In this document: piece after piece, positions 1 through 7,860 of the stretch | Numbering within the stretch: position 1 is the first letter of the stretch | Layout: every line of letters starts with the position of its first letter | From: Segatella hominis | GTDB taxonomy: Bacteria > Bacteroidota > Bacteroidia > Bacteroidales > Bacteroidaceae | Assembly: GCF_019249725.2 (NCBI RefSeq) | Contig: NZ_CP137559.1 | Coordinates: 1,418,501-1,482,500, forward strand | DNA: 64,000 nt | Direction of reading: 5' to 3' | Notes under the pieces: generated by a model | Told to the model about the DNA's origin: nothing | Seen by the model: only the letters and a program-made list of their open reading frames with translations | Databases searched by the model: none | Translations under genes and position numbers: made by a program

Positions 1-1
1 A

Positions 2-181
2 CTTATCCTCCTCTTCGTCATCCGCATGCTCATCGCCCACAAGGCCATCAAGCATTTTGATGAAGACTTGGCTATGATCAAGTTGCCATTCTACGAATAT
101 GGAATCATCTGGAGAAATTTTGCCAACAAAATCAGATACTGGCGAGCTGACAAAAACGATTTCACCAGCCATAAACTGTAA
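2..181 (+). CDS. C-terminal fragment of an unrecognised protein
   Basis: The last 59 codons of a gene that enters from the left edge, ending at TAA 179-181. The fragment starts with a short hydrophobic stretch (LILLFVI) and continues basic and aromatic, as at the end of a membrane-anchored enzyme. No catalytic motif lies in what is visible, so no function is assigned. The next gene, 160 bp away on the same strand, has a glycosyltransferase-like look, so a surface-polysaccharide role is possible but is inference only. Confidence 0.6.
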   Translation, partial: LILLFVIRMLIAHKAIKHFDEDLAMIKLPFYEYGIIWRNFANKIRYWRADKNDFTSHKL

Positions 182-341
182 AGGCAGAAGGCTTTGAAAT
201 TGAAGGCTGGAAGAATTTGAAACTGGAGACAGAAAACAGGAAGTAAAAGGCGGAAGGCTGGAAGTAGAGACTTGAAGACAAGACTATATAATCGAAATAC
301 TTAAAATACAAATACTTATAGTTATAAAATTAAAGTAAACG

Positions 342-1115
342 ATGAAAGTATATTTGTTCATTTCCAAAGAGAAGAAATTGCTGAAGATGTATGAGCCATA
401 CACAGAAGCAATGAGCCAGAAACTCGACATCACAGACAAGTTGACTGATGCCGATGTAGTATTGATTTTAGGAGCATGGACAATGCAGGGTGCCCAACTG
501 GCGAAGAAATCGCGCAAGATGGGCATTCCATACATCGTTTGTCCGCTGGGCGATGTTTCTGAGCGCAACTGCAAAAATCCTTGGTTGAAGCGCAGCCTGC
601 AGACTGCATGCTATCAGAAAAACATGTACAGCAAGGCCGACCTTCTCATCGCCACTACCCCATTAGAAAAAAACTACCTGGAAAAGTTGGCGTGGAACCA
701 GCACGTTTCCCTCATCCGTTACTTCGGTTACAGTCATCTTACTTCTGCAGCTTCGATGATGGAAGACTGGGGCGAGGCCGACACGCTTACCTTTGATGAG
801 TTTGAGCGCCGCAAGGCAGAGGCTATTGCCCAACTGACCCAGGATGCCATCATCTCGCAAGTGCTGCAAATCAAGAGCCGAATGCCTCACAAGAACATTC
901 CACAGAAGTATCTGGATGACCTTCACACGCTATTGTATGCCGACGATTATGATGAGGATGCCATCAAGGAAGAACTGGGTAAGTTGAAACTCTCCAACTA
1001 TGCCGCTTCCGTATTTCAGGCGATGACCGAGAAAACAGGACTCACGGAAGGCTTCATGCCGATTCCTGCCAAGGAGGGAAGAAAGAGCCGGGAGATTCTG
1101 AAATATGTAAAGTAA
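342..1115 (+). CDS. Hypothetical protein, GT-like N-terminal half
   Basis: A 257-residue soluble protein without signal peptide. The first 130 residues alternate hydrophobic strands and helices (VVLILGAW, IPYIVCPLGD, ADLLIATT, VSLIRYFGY) like one Rossmann-type half of a GT-B glycosyltransferase, but I see no donor-site E-x7-E motif and the C-terminal half is acidic and helical (about 190-230). It starts at an ATG after an AT-rich 160-bp spacer containing repeated AAGGCTGGAAG words. It may follow the truncated upstream gene in one transcript. Function is not established; a glycosyltransferase-related protein of a polysaccharide locus is the best guess. Confidence 0.6.
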   Translation: MKVYLFISKEKKLLKMYEPYTEAMSQKLDITDKLTDADVVLILGAWTMQGAQLAKKSRKMGIPYIVCPLGDVSERNCKNPWLKRSLQTACYQKNMYSKADLLIATTPLEKNYLEKLAWNQHVSLIRYFGYSHLTSAASMMEDWGEADTLTFDEFERRKAEAIAQLTQDAIISQVLQIKSRMPHKNIPQKYLDDLHTLLYADDYDEDAIKEELGKLKLSNYAASVFQAMTEKTGLTEGFMPIPAKEGRKSREILKYVK

Positions 1116-1139
1116 AGGAATACTGAAATATAAAAAGGG

Positions 1140-1305
1140 AATTCTCGAAAAGAAAGGATTAGAATTGCTCGAAAAGAAAAGATTAGAATTAATAGAAAGA
1201 AAGGATTAGAATTAAGCTAAAAAAAACTTAGAATTGCTCGAAAAGAAAGGCTTAGAATTGCTTCGAAAAGAAAGGTTTAAATTAATCGAAAGCAAAGGTT
1301 TTAGG
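1140..1305 (+). repeat. Degenerate tandem repeat after the 342-1115 gene
   Basis: About six imperfect units built on GAAAAGAAAGGATTAGAATT, separated by TGCTC or TAAT-type linkers, fill the space between the stop codon and the terminator. Nothing coding is convincing here; the short plus-strand frame over it is low complexity. This is a locally expanded satellite of unknown role. Confidence 0.7.
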
Positions 1306-1320
1306 AGTCCTAATAAAATA

Positions 1321-1370
1321 AAAAAGTCCTTTAGCAGCAAGTTCTCACTTGTTTCGCTAAAGGACTTTTT
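1321..1370. terminator. Bidirectional intrinsic terminator
   Basis: AAAAAGTCCTTTAGC (1321-1335) pairs perfectly with GCTAAAGGACTTTTT (1356-1370), giving a 15-bp stem with U-runs on both strands. It sits between the convergent genes at 342-1115 and 1431-2819. Confidence 0.9.
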
Positions 1371-1430
1371 CTATCTGTTCATTTTTCTATTATACAGGAC
1401 GTTCCATCATAATAAATATCATTTCATGTT

Positions 1431-2819
1431 TTATCTCCACGCTCCGAATCTTGCACGTGGCAATGGAGCGGAGAAGTAATAGTTCATATCATTCTTGGTA
1501 TCGAGGAAATTCACTTTCTTCAGACCAAAGAATGGCAAACCGTTAGGGAAAAGAGGAGAAAAGTCTGTCACACCACCAGAGAGTGCAGGACTATTATCCT
1601 GATATTCGAAATTCCAAGTCTTATCGAAAGCAAGAGGAGCACCCTTTTCCTGAAGATCTATTTCACAATTGATGTTCATCTTATCGCTCTGCTTAAAGTT
1701 CTTGAAGAGAGGATTGAGCTGACCTGCCACGCTACTCTTGATATCTGTATCATACCAGATACTGAGGCTTGCACCCTTCGCCATCTGCTCTACTCCCTTG
1801 TCGGTAGAGGCAAAGTAGTAGTTTGGAGTCAGACGACTATGCTCCATATCTGCCCCATCCTGCTTTGGCTGCTTCAGTCCATAACGGGAATCGTAGATGA
1901 GATTGTTCACGAAGATAGGTTTGGCAGCCTTCTCTACCCATACAGAACCACCCTTCTTGTTTTTGGCACGACGCCATCCGCAATCAACTATAGTATTATT
2001 GTAAACGGTCATCTCTGTAAGCGGAATGGTCTCACTATTGCCTGCATTAGAGAGTTTGAAGGCGTTGGTGCAGGCGTTGTAGATGATATTGTTGGCAACA
2101 TCGAGTTTGCAACCAGCCTTCACGTTGATAGCCTCACCACCATCAGCAGCATTTCCGCTATCGGCGAAGATATTGTTGATAATCACACCATTACCGCCAG
2201 TAAAGTAAGTCTGGTCGTTATAGTTGCCGTGGAAGAAACAGTTAGCCATCACAAACTTACCATTCACATTACAGAAATGGAAAGCAGGCACACCACCATC
2301 GATGGTGGTTTTGAAAAGCTTGTTCTGGAAAGAAGCTGAACTCTCGGTAGGAGTAGCGCCGGCATTGGCCACTTCCACATGATTGAGTACCACCTCCTCA
2401 GAATTGTATCCGCAGATGATGCCACCCCAATCGGCAGGCTTCTTGGTATCAGAAGTAAAGGTGACAGGTTTTTCGGCAGTACCCATGCAATAGAGATTAC
2501 CCAACACTACGATTTCCACCGGCACCTGAACCTCAGATTTGCAGGTAACGGTTACACCCGGCTCGATATAGAGCGAAGTACCCACAGGAATCTCCACGCT
2601 CTCGCTGAGGGTAGTATCCTTGCTCCAAACCAGAGAACCTACAGGATATTCAGCCACGTCAGTTTTCAGAACTTCGTTAGAACCCTGGTTTTCGTTGCTT
2701 CCATTACCACCATGATTAGTATAATCGTATGGATTGATATTATCGTTCTCACAAGAAGTAGAGAACATAGCCGCTGCTGCCATCATCAGCATGCAAGCGA
2801 AAGTATTTATCTTTTTCAT
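1431..2819 (-). CDS. Surface lipoprotein with right-handed beta-helix repeats
   Basis: 462 residues. A lipoprotein signal peptide with lipobox FSTSC (Cys about 23) is followed by a Gly/Asn-rich tether and then strand-turn repeats typical of parallel beta-helix proteins (VVLGNLYC, VVLNHVEV, FVMANCFFHG, VIINNIFAD, LDVANNIIYN, MTVYNNTIVD, PIFVNNLIYD). Such proteins are anchored on the outer membrane surface and bind or cleave extended polymers. It is the last gene of a minus-strand operon behind a TonB-dependent receptor (stop 45 bp upstream) and a metallophosphatase, so it probably serves as a surface partner of that receptor. The ligand is unknown and no catalytic residues can be assigned. Confidence 0.8.
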   Translation of the reverse strand: MKKINTFACMLMMAAAAMFSTSCENDNINPYDYTNHGGNGSNENQGSNEVLKTDVAEYPVGSLVWSKDTTLSESVEIPVGTSLYIEPGVTVTCKSEVQVPVEIVVLGNLYCMGTAEKPVTFTSDTKKPADWGGIICGYNSEEVVLNHVEVANAGATPTESSASFQNKLFKTTIDGGVPAFHFCNVNGKFVMANCFFHGNYNDQTYFTGGNGVIINNIFADSGNAADGGEAINVKAGCKLDVANNIIYNACTNAFKLSNAGNSETIPLTEMTVYNNTIVDCGWRRAKNKKGGSVWVEKAAKPIFVNNLIYDSRYGLKQPKQDGADMEHSRLTPNYYFASTDKGVEQMAKGASLSIWYDTDIKSSVAGQLNPLFKNFKQSDKMNINCEIDLQEKGAPLAFDKTWNFEYQDNSPALSGGVTDFSPLFPNGLPFFGLKKVNFLDTKNDMNYYFSAPLPRARFGAWR

Positions 2820-2820
2820 T

Positions 2821-2857
2821 TTTTACCTTTTTACTTTTTTACCTTTTTACCTTTAAA
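2821..2857. repeat. TTTTTAC-type heptamer repeat in operon spacer
   Basis: Tandem copies of TTTTACC/TTTTTAC fill the short gap between the TonB receptor and the lipoprotein gene. The same array occurs in the next gap of this operon (5744-5786). On the transcribed strand it reads as GGTAAAAA/AGTAAAAA repeats just before the ATG. Confidence 0.8.
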
Positions 2858-2863
2858 AGCCTT

Positions 2864-5695
2864 TCAAAGTTTGTATCTTACTCCCAGCAGGAAGGTTCTG
2901 CCATACTTATAAGTACCCACGATAGTCTTATCGCTCTTCTGCCCCTCATACTCTAAGTTGCTCTTGTTCACGGTCTTCAAGTATCTCTCGCGCTTGGCAT
3001 CAAGCAGATTGTTAGCCTTGAAGAAGACGGAAAAGCCGTTCTTGAATTGCTTTTCTGCACTCAGGTCGAGACCGAACATCGCCTTATCCCATTGGTCAGC
3101 ATCCTTGAAAGGAGAAACCAGGGCAAGCTTGGTACCTGTGAAGGAAGAGGCCAACAGCGCATTCCATCCGTGCTCCGTATCCTTATATAATAAGGAGATG
3201 TTGGCGGTATGAGGAGCCTGATTGACCAGCGGACGGGTCTGGGTTACGCCTGTCTTATACTCGGCACTCCCCTCCTGATACTCACGCTTGGAGGTGGTGA
3301 TTTCAGAATGGGTGTAGGTATAGTTCGCCTTCACTCCGAAGTGGCGGATGTACTTGATCACGTCAATCTCAAATCCCATATTCTTGGCATTACCGAGGTT
3401 ATCCGGCGTATAGTAGGCATCGGTTCCGGCACCAATTTTTCCATCTGATGTTACGAACACCTGCTCGATAGGGTCCTTCAGATACTTATAGAATACGCCC
3501 GCCAAGATCTGCTCGGTCTTACTTGGGAACCACTCCCAGCGCAGGTCGATATTGTCGATGCGGGCACGCTTCAGATTTGGATTACCCTTCTCCTGATACT
3601 CCTCGCCCATAATCTGATAAGGCACAATCTCGTAGAAGCCAGGTCGGTTGATGGAGCGATAGTAAGAGAGACGCACATTCATCTTCTTGGTAGGTGTCCA
3701 CTTGATGGATGCAGATGGCAGATAATCCCAGTAACTCTGCTCGCCCGTCTGTCCCATGTTGCGGAAATGCTGGAGCATGGTATAGATCTGGTTGGTATGC
3801 TCGGCACGGAAACCGGCGTTCAGTTCGCCCAGTTCACTCTTCAGGGTTACCATGGCGTAAGCGCCGCCGATGTGCTCCTTGGAATCATAGTTGAGCTGCG
3901 AAGCCTGAGAATAAGGAGTCTTGCAAACCCAATCGATAGTAGCATACTGGTCTAATCCGTTGCCGTCCAAAGTCTGCGAGATGTCGGCTGGATTGAAGAT
4001 GTAGGAATAATATCTGTTGCTACGCTCTTTTCTGCGATACTGCGCACCCGCCTTCCAGAGCGCCTCCACATCGTTGGAGAAATGGGTATCGTATGAGAGA
4101 TTGATGTAACCCGCCCAGTCGGTATCCTTGTTGTGCTGGAATCGGCGCTCGGCACTCTTAGGCAGGGTCTTGGTAATGTTCTTGTTATCGTCCCAGATAG
4201 AACCCGAAACGGCATCTCCGCCATTCTCGGCAGTCCTGCTCACGGTATTCGTCAGAGAGACATAGGTTCTGTCCGGATCTTCTTCCTTTGCCTGAGAGAA
4301 CACGCCCGACCAATCGAGGGTAAAATCCTTGGTAAGATGATGCGTACCCTTCAGGTTGGAGGCGAAGATGCTCTGAGTAGTTGAGAGAGAGCGGACTTCA
4401 TCATCCTGCGTATAACTGTCGGCTCCGATGTATTCGGTATTGATGCCGCTATTGTATCTGATGCCCTTGGAATTGGTGCGCACATACATGTTGTACCATT
4501 CCAACTTATGTCCAGGCAGAGTCAAGTCGAACTTGGCATGAACACCCGTGGTAAGGTCGTGGATGCTGTAGAAGCGATGATGCAGATTGGAGATATACAT
4601 CGCCTGCTCACCCGAAGCCATCTTCACGGAATTATAAGTACGCTCGGTACCACGGAAAGTATTCTGAACGCTTCCGGCAAGCATCACACCCAGGCGATCG
4701 CCCCAGAATCGGTTGCCGATGCTCAAACCTCCGATGAAGTTGGGAGCAGGAGCGGAATGGCGCTTCAACTGTACAGGACCATTTTTGAAATCGCTCATCT
4801 GTGCCTTATAGTCTTTTCCGAAAGCCTCGTAAGGAGATTTCTTTGTATAATCAGAGCGGTTGCTGGTAAGATAATCTCTGCCATCCTTCCAGAAATAATC
4901 ACTTGCTCCGATGGCAGCATTCGCCTGAATCTGAAAGCGGGATGGGGCATCCTTCATCACCATATCAACCACGCCGCCGGCTGCATCGCCTTCCATATCG
5001 GCAGTCAGAGACTTGGAAACCACGAGGCGGTCCATCAGGTCGCTTGGGAAGATATTTAATGGGATATAACGGTTCTTGTCGTCCGGACTTGGAATCTTCA
5101 CGCCGTTGACCAAGGTGTAGTTGTATCGCTTATCCATACCACGGAGGATGGCGTAAGAAGCCTCTCCGGAAGCATCACGCTCCATAGTGACACCAGAAAC
5201 ACGCTGGAGCACGCTCGCCACGTTGACGTCAGGAGAGAGTTGGATGCTCTGCTGGCTCATCACGTTGAGCACGTTGCCCGCATTTTTCACGGTCTCCACG
5301 GCACTACGGTCGCTTCTGTATTCGCGATGACCGGTAACCACCACTTCGCCCAACTGCTTCAGGTCTTCATCCATGGCGATGGTCAGATGTCCATCCTTTC
5401 CCTCTTTTCCATCCTTGGAGAAGTCTTTAGCCACATCTACCACCATTTCGCGGGTCTTGTAGGCCATGTATGAAACGATGAGAGTCACCTTGCCCTTATC
5501 AGGCAGTTCATGCAGGGTGAAAGTACCATCGAGACCAGACGTGGTACTCACGTTGGGCAACTCCTTCACTCGGATTACGGTTCCGATGAGGGGTTCGCCC
5601 GTCTTGTTATCCTTGACAATACCATCCAGCGTATGTGCTTGAATGGCGGAAGTCGCAGCGGCAAGAAGCGCCGCACTCATTAAAAATCTTTTCAT
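2864..5695 (-). CDS. TonB-dependent outer membrane receptor
   Basis: 943 residues with an N-terminal signal peptide ending near AIQA. A carboxypeptidase-regulatory-like domain follows (about 23-110, GIVKDNKTGEPLIGTVIRV), then a plug (about 117-250, with EVVVTGH, ILRGM and NGVKIPSPD motifs), then a 22-strand-type barrel rich in aromatic strands ending in GRTFLLGVRYKL. The protein imports a substrate through the outer membrane using TonB energy. No SusD homologue is adjacent; its partners are a metallophosphatase upstream and a beta-helix lipoprotein downstream, so a phosphorylated substrate is plausible but not shown. Confidence 0.92.
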   Translation of the reverse strand: MKRFLMSAALLAAATSAIQAHTLDGIVKDNKTGEPLIGTVIRVKELPNVSTTSGLDGTFTLHELPDKGKVTLIVSYMAYKTREMVVDVAKDFSKDGKEGKDGHLTIAMDEDLKQLGEVVVTGHREYRSDRSAVETVKNAGNVLNVMSQQSIQLSPDVNVASVLQRVSGVTMERDASGEASYAILRGMDKRYNYTLVNGVKIPSPDDKNRYIPLNIFPSDLMDRLVVSKSLTADMEGDAAGGVVDMVMKDAPSRFQIQANAAIGASDYFWKDGRDYLTSNRSDYTKKSPYEAFGKDYKAQMSDFKNGPVQLKRHSAPAPNFIGGLSIGNRFWGDRLGVMLAGSVQNTFRGTERTYNSVKMASGEQAMYISNLHHRFYSIHDLTTGVHAKFDLTLPGHKLEWYNMYVRTNSKGIRYNSGINTEYIGADSYTQDDEVRSLSTTQSIFASNLKGTHHLTKDFTLDWSGVFSQAKEEDPDRTYVSLTNTVSRTAENGGDAVSGSIWDDNKNITKTLPKSAERRFQHNKDTDWAGYINLSYDTHFSNDVEALWKAGAQYRRKERSNRYYSYIFNPADISQTLDGNGLDQYATIDWVCKTPYSQASQLNYDSKEHIGGAYAMVTLKSELGELNAGFRAEHTNQIYTMLQHFRNMGQTGEQSYWDYLPSASIKWTPTKKMNVRLSYYRSINRPGFYEIVPYQIMGEEYQEKGNPNLKRARIDNIDLRWEWFPSKTEQILAGVFYKYLKDPIEQVFVTSDGKIGAGTDAYYTPDNLGNAKNMGFEIDVIKYIRHFGVKANYTYTHSEITTSKREYQEGSAEYKTGVTQTRPLVNQAPHTANISLLYKDTEHGWNALLASSFTGTKLALVSPFKDADQWDKAMFGLDLSAEKQFKNGFSVFFKANNLLDAKRERYLKTVNKSNLEYEGQKSDKTIVGTYKYGRTFLLGVRYKL

Positions 5696-5743
5696 CTATA
5701 TCGCTATTGATTCTTCATTCGTTTCTTTTCGCAAAAAAGCTCC

Positions 5744-5786
5744 TTTTACCTTTTTACTTTTTTACCTTTTTACTTTTTTACCTTTA
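5744..5786. repeat. Second TTTTTAC-type heptamer repeat
   Basis: Alternating TTTTACC and TTTTTAC units lie in the gap between the metallophosphatase and the TonB receptor and run into the last codons of the metallophosphatase, whose KVKK tail is encoded by the repeat. Confidence 0.8.
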
Positions 5787-6843
5787 AAACCGTGTGTATG
5801 ATTTTTCCATCCTTGTCAATCATCGCCATTCTGAGCAGCTTCTTATCTACGGTAAATACAGAGAAACCGTCGGCAGGACTGCAGAACACGGTACCATCGA
5901 TAGGCTTCACCGGACGAGCCAGAGAAGAAGAGGAATTAACTACGTAGTCGATATTATCGCCCTTCTTCTGGATGTGCTGGAAGTTGTGGATGTGACCGCA
6001 GGCATAAATCGCCACATTATTATATTTATGGAGGATAGGAAGAAGGCGCTTCTGCATGTCGAGTCGCTCGTTCTCCTCCTTGCTAGTCTCGGCGTAGATA
6101 GGATGATGGCCTACCACGATAACCCAGTCTTCCTTGGCATTCTTCAGAGTTTCGTCGAGCCAGGAGAGCTGAGCCTCAGCATCCTGCTTACAAGCATCAG
6201 GATAGATTTCCGGATTCTTGCGGTAAGAATCAATAAGGGGCGTGGTGTCGAGGAAGATGACGCGCACGGTGGTTCCTTTGTGGTCGAACACCTTGGTGTA
6301 ATATTTGGCTGACATCATCCAGCGGCGGCTCACCTTGCCGTAGTCCATAAAAGCCTGAGTATTACCACGATACTCATGGTTACCGCAAACCGGGAACCAG
6401 TTGAGCATCAGGTCGGGATGAGAATAAACCCATTCGTAATTGGTAAGCCACAAAGGGTCTTGAGTGGAAGCCACGCCATTAAAATGATGGATGTCGCCCA
6501 CGGCAAGTACACATTCAGGATCTACCGTGCCCGCCATTTCGCCCATCAGTTCTGCGATAGGCTTCTGGTCATAGTAGCCGTTGCGACCCATATCATTGGT
6601 CATGTAGAGGGTGATTTCGCCCTTCAGTTTCTGCCATTCAGCAGCATTCGCCTTCCAGTTAGGATTCTGCGGAATCGCGGTTGCTGCACTCTGAGAACAG
6701 GTTGTTAATGCTGCGTTTTGAGCCTGTGCAGTCAAGCCTCCACCCAACAATAAAGCCGAAGCCAAAACTACAGTAGCTACTCTACCTTTCATCATAGCAA
6801 AGCCATTCATGCTGCTATGCTTACCCGATACTTTCTTTTCCAT
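5770..6843 (-). CDS. Secreted metallophosphoesterase
   Basis: 357 residues, calcineurin-type fold. The motifs run TNDMGRNG, AVGDIHHFNG (GDxHH), CGNHEYRG (GNHE), VVGHHPIY (GHH) and CGHIHNFQ (GHxH), so the full dimetal site is present. A signal peptide (hydrophobic 21-36, cleavage near AQA) places it in the periplasm or outside. ATG 6843 is the outermost start; internal Met codons at residues 12 and 17-18 would give a more usual signal peptide. It is the first gene of the operon with the TonB receptor and beta-helix lipoprotein, which suggests dephosphorylation of an imported or surface-bound organophosphate. Confidence 0.88.
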   Translation of the reverse strand: MEKKVSGKHSSMNGFAMMKGRVATVVLASALLLGGGLTAQAQNAALTTCSQSAATAIPQNPNWKANAAEWQKLKGEITLYMTNDMGRNGYYDQKPIAELMGEMAGTVDPECVLAVGDIHHFNGVASTQDPLWLTNYEWVYSHPDLMLNWFPVCGNHEYRGNTQAFMDYGKVSRRWMMSAKYYTKVFDHKGTTVRVIFLDTTPLIDSYRKNPEIYPDACKQDAEAQLSWLDETLKNAKEDWVIVVGHHPIYAETSKEENERLDMQKRLLPILHKYNNVAIYACGHIHNFQHIQKKGDNIDYVVNSSSSLARPVKPIDGTVFCSPADGFSVFTVDKKLLRMAMIDKDGKIIHTVLKVKK

Positions 6844-6941
6844 TTTTCTTTATCTGACTATAATTATTAATATTCTAATAAACTTGAATATTCTAATCAG
6901 TATTTCCACATATAGAGACAATACCGTTCAGAATTCGGGTG

Positions 6942-6949
6942 CAAAGGTA
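6942..6949 (-). promoter_or_regulatory. -7 box of metallophosphatase/TonB operon
   Basis: TACCTTTG on the minus strand, about 100 bp before the first start codon, followed by GCACCCGAATTC. No convincing TTTG at the usual distance. The rest of 6844-7198 holds only this promoter and the one for the divergent gene. Confidence 0.65.
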
Positions 6950-7098
6950 GAGGTATTATATGTCAAAAGGGTTACAAGGATTTTAATTAGCAGATAAAAG
7001 ATACTACAATCTTATTACAGGGAATCTCCCCCGATGCATTTAGGGAAAATCATACATCAGATTATGGTTTTCCCCTTGCTGCATTCATCCCTTTCCTC

Positions 7099-7106
7099 TA
7101 TCTTTG
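7099..7106 (+). promoter_or_regulatory. Promoter of the Lys/His/Asp-tail protein
   Basis: TATCTTTG with a TTG at 7076-7078, spacer 20 bp, matching the Bacteroidota vegetative promoter. The leader to the ATG at 7199 is about 85 nt. Confidence 0.75.
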
Positions 7107-7198
7107 CACCATCAAAAGTTGATAGCGGCACCAAGTAGCCTCTTCAATCAAGAGAACAAAAAGAAATGCAGTAATAACCCTTTAAAGAGAAGATCGTT

Positions 7199-7759
7199 AT
7201 GAAAAGAATGATTATGACATTGGTTGCAGTATGGATGATGATAACATCTATGAATGCTCAGAGACTGACAAATATTCAGGCTGAAGCCCGTTTTATCACA
7301 GATAAGATGGTGGTGGAACTGGGATTGAGCAACGCCCAGCGCAACAATCTCCTGAACATCAACTTCACCTATCTGGACGGCATCCGAAGCTATCGCGACA
7401 TCAATGCCTACGGCTGGCATTATCGCAACAAGCAGCTCAAGCGCATGATGACCGCCAGACAATGGAAGAGATTCAAGGACTCCTACTATTTCTATCGCCC
7501 TATCGGCTGGGAGAACCATGTGTATGTTCACCATATTTATACCAAGTATCCTAAGCATAACTGGGGACACGACAAGCGCCGCCCTCGCCCTGAGTGCAAC
7601 TACGGAAGACCGGGATGGCCAGGCGGAACTCATGAAACTTACGGACCAGGAAAGCCGTGCAAGCATCACAAGCACGACAAGCACGACAAGAAGTGGAAGC
7701 ACGACAAGAAGAAGTGGAAGCACGATAGAGATTGGGATGATGATGATGACGATGATTGA
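7199..7759 (+). CDS. Secreted protein with metal-binding-like Lys/His/Asp tail
   Basis: 186 residues with an N-terminal signal peptide (cleavage near MNA-QR). Residues about 22-105 are helical and basic, with LSNAQRNNLLNIN and MMTARQWKRFKDSY segments recalling the LTxxQ helices of Spy/CpxP-type periplasmic proteins. Residues about 115-150 are Gly/Pro-rich. The last 35 residues are KHDK repeats ending in seven Asp, a pattern able to bind divalent metals. It has its own promoter and terminator. No family name can be given with confidence; a periplasmic chaperone-like or metal-buffering role is inference. Confidence 0.7.
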   Translation: MKRMIMTLVAVWMMITSMNAQRLTNIQAEARFITDKMVVELGLSNAQRNNLLNINFTYLDGIRSYRDINAYGWHYRNKQLKRMMTARQWKRFKDSYYFYRPIGWENHVYVHHIYTKYPKHNWGHDKRRPRPECNYGRPGWPGGTHETYGPGKPCKHHKHDKHDKKWKHDKKKWKHDRDWDDDDDDD

Positions 7760-7791
7760 GATAATGACAAACATTCGATGATAAAACAGAA

Positions 7792-7829
7792 GAAATCCAA
7801 GCTGGAGATGATTCTCCGGCTTGGATTTC
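7792..7829. terminator. Terminator between convergent genes
   Basis: GAAATCCAAGCTGGAGA (7792-7808) pairs with TCTCCGGCTTGGATTTC (7813-7829) around a TGAT loop, with one G:U pair. It serves the 7199-7759 gene and probably the convergent dxs-like gene. Confidence 0.85.
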
Positions 7830-7860
7830 TCGTTAAATAAAAACTAACTATGCCGACTAA

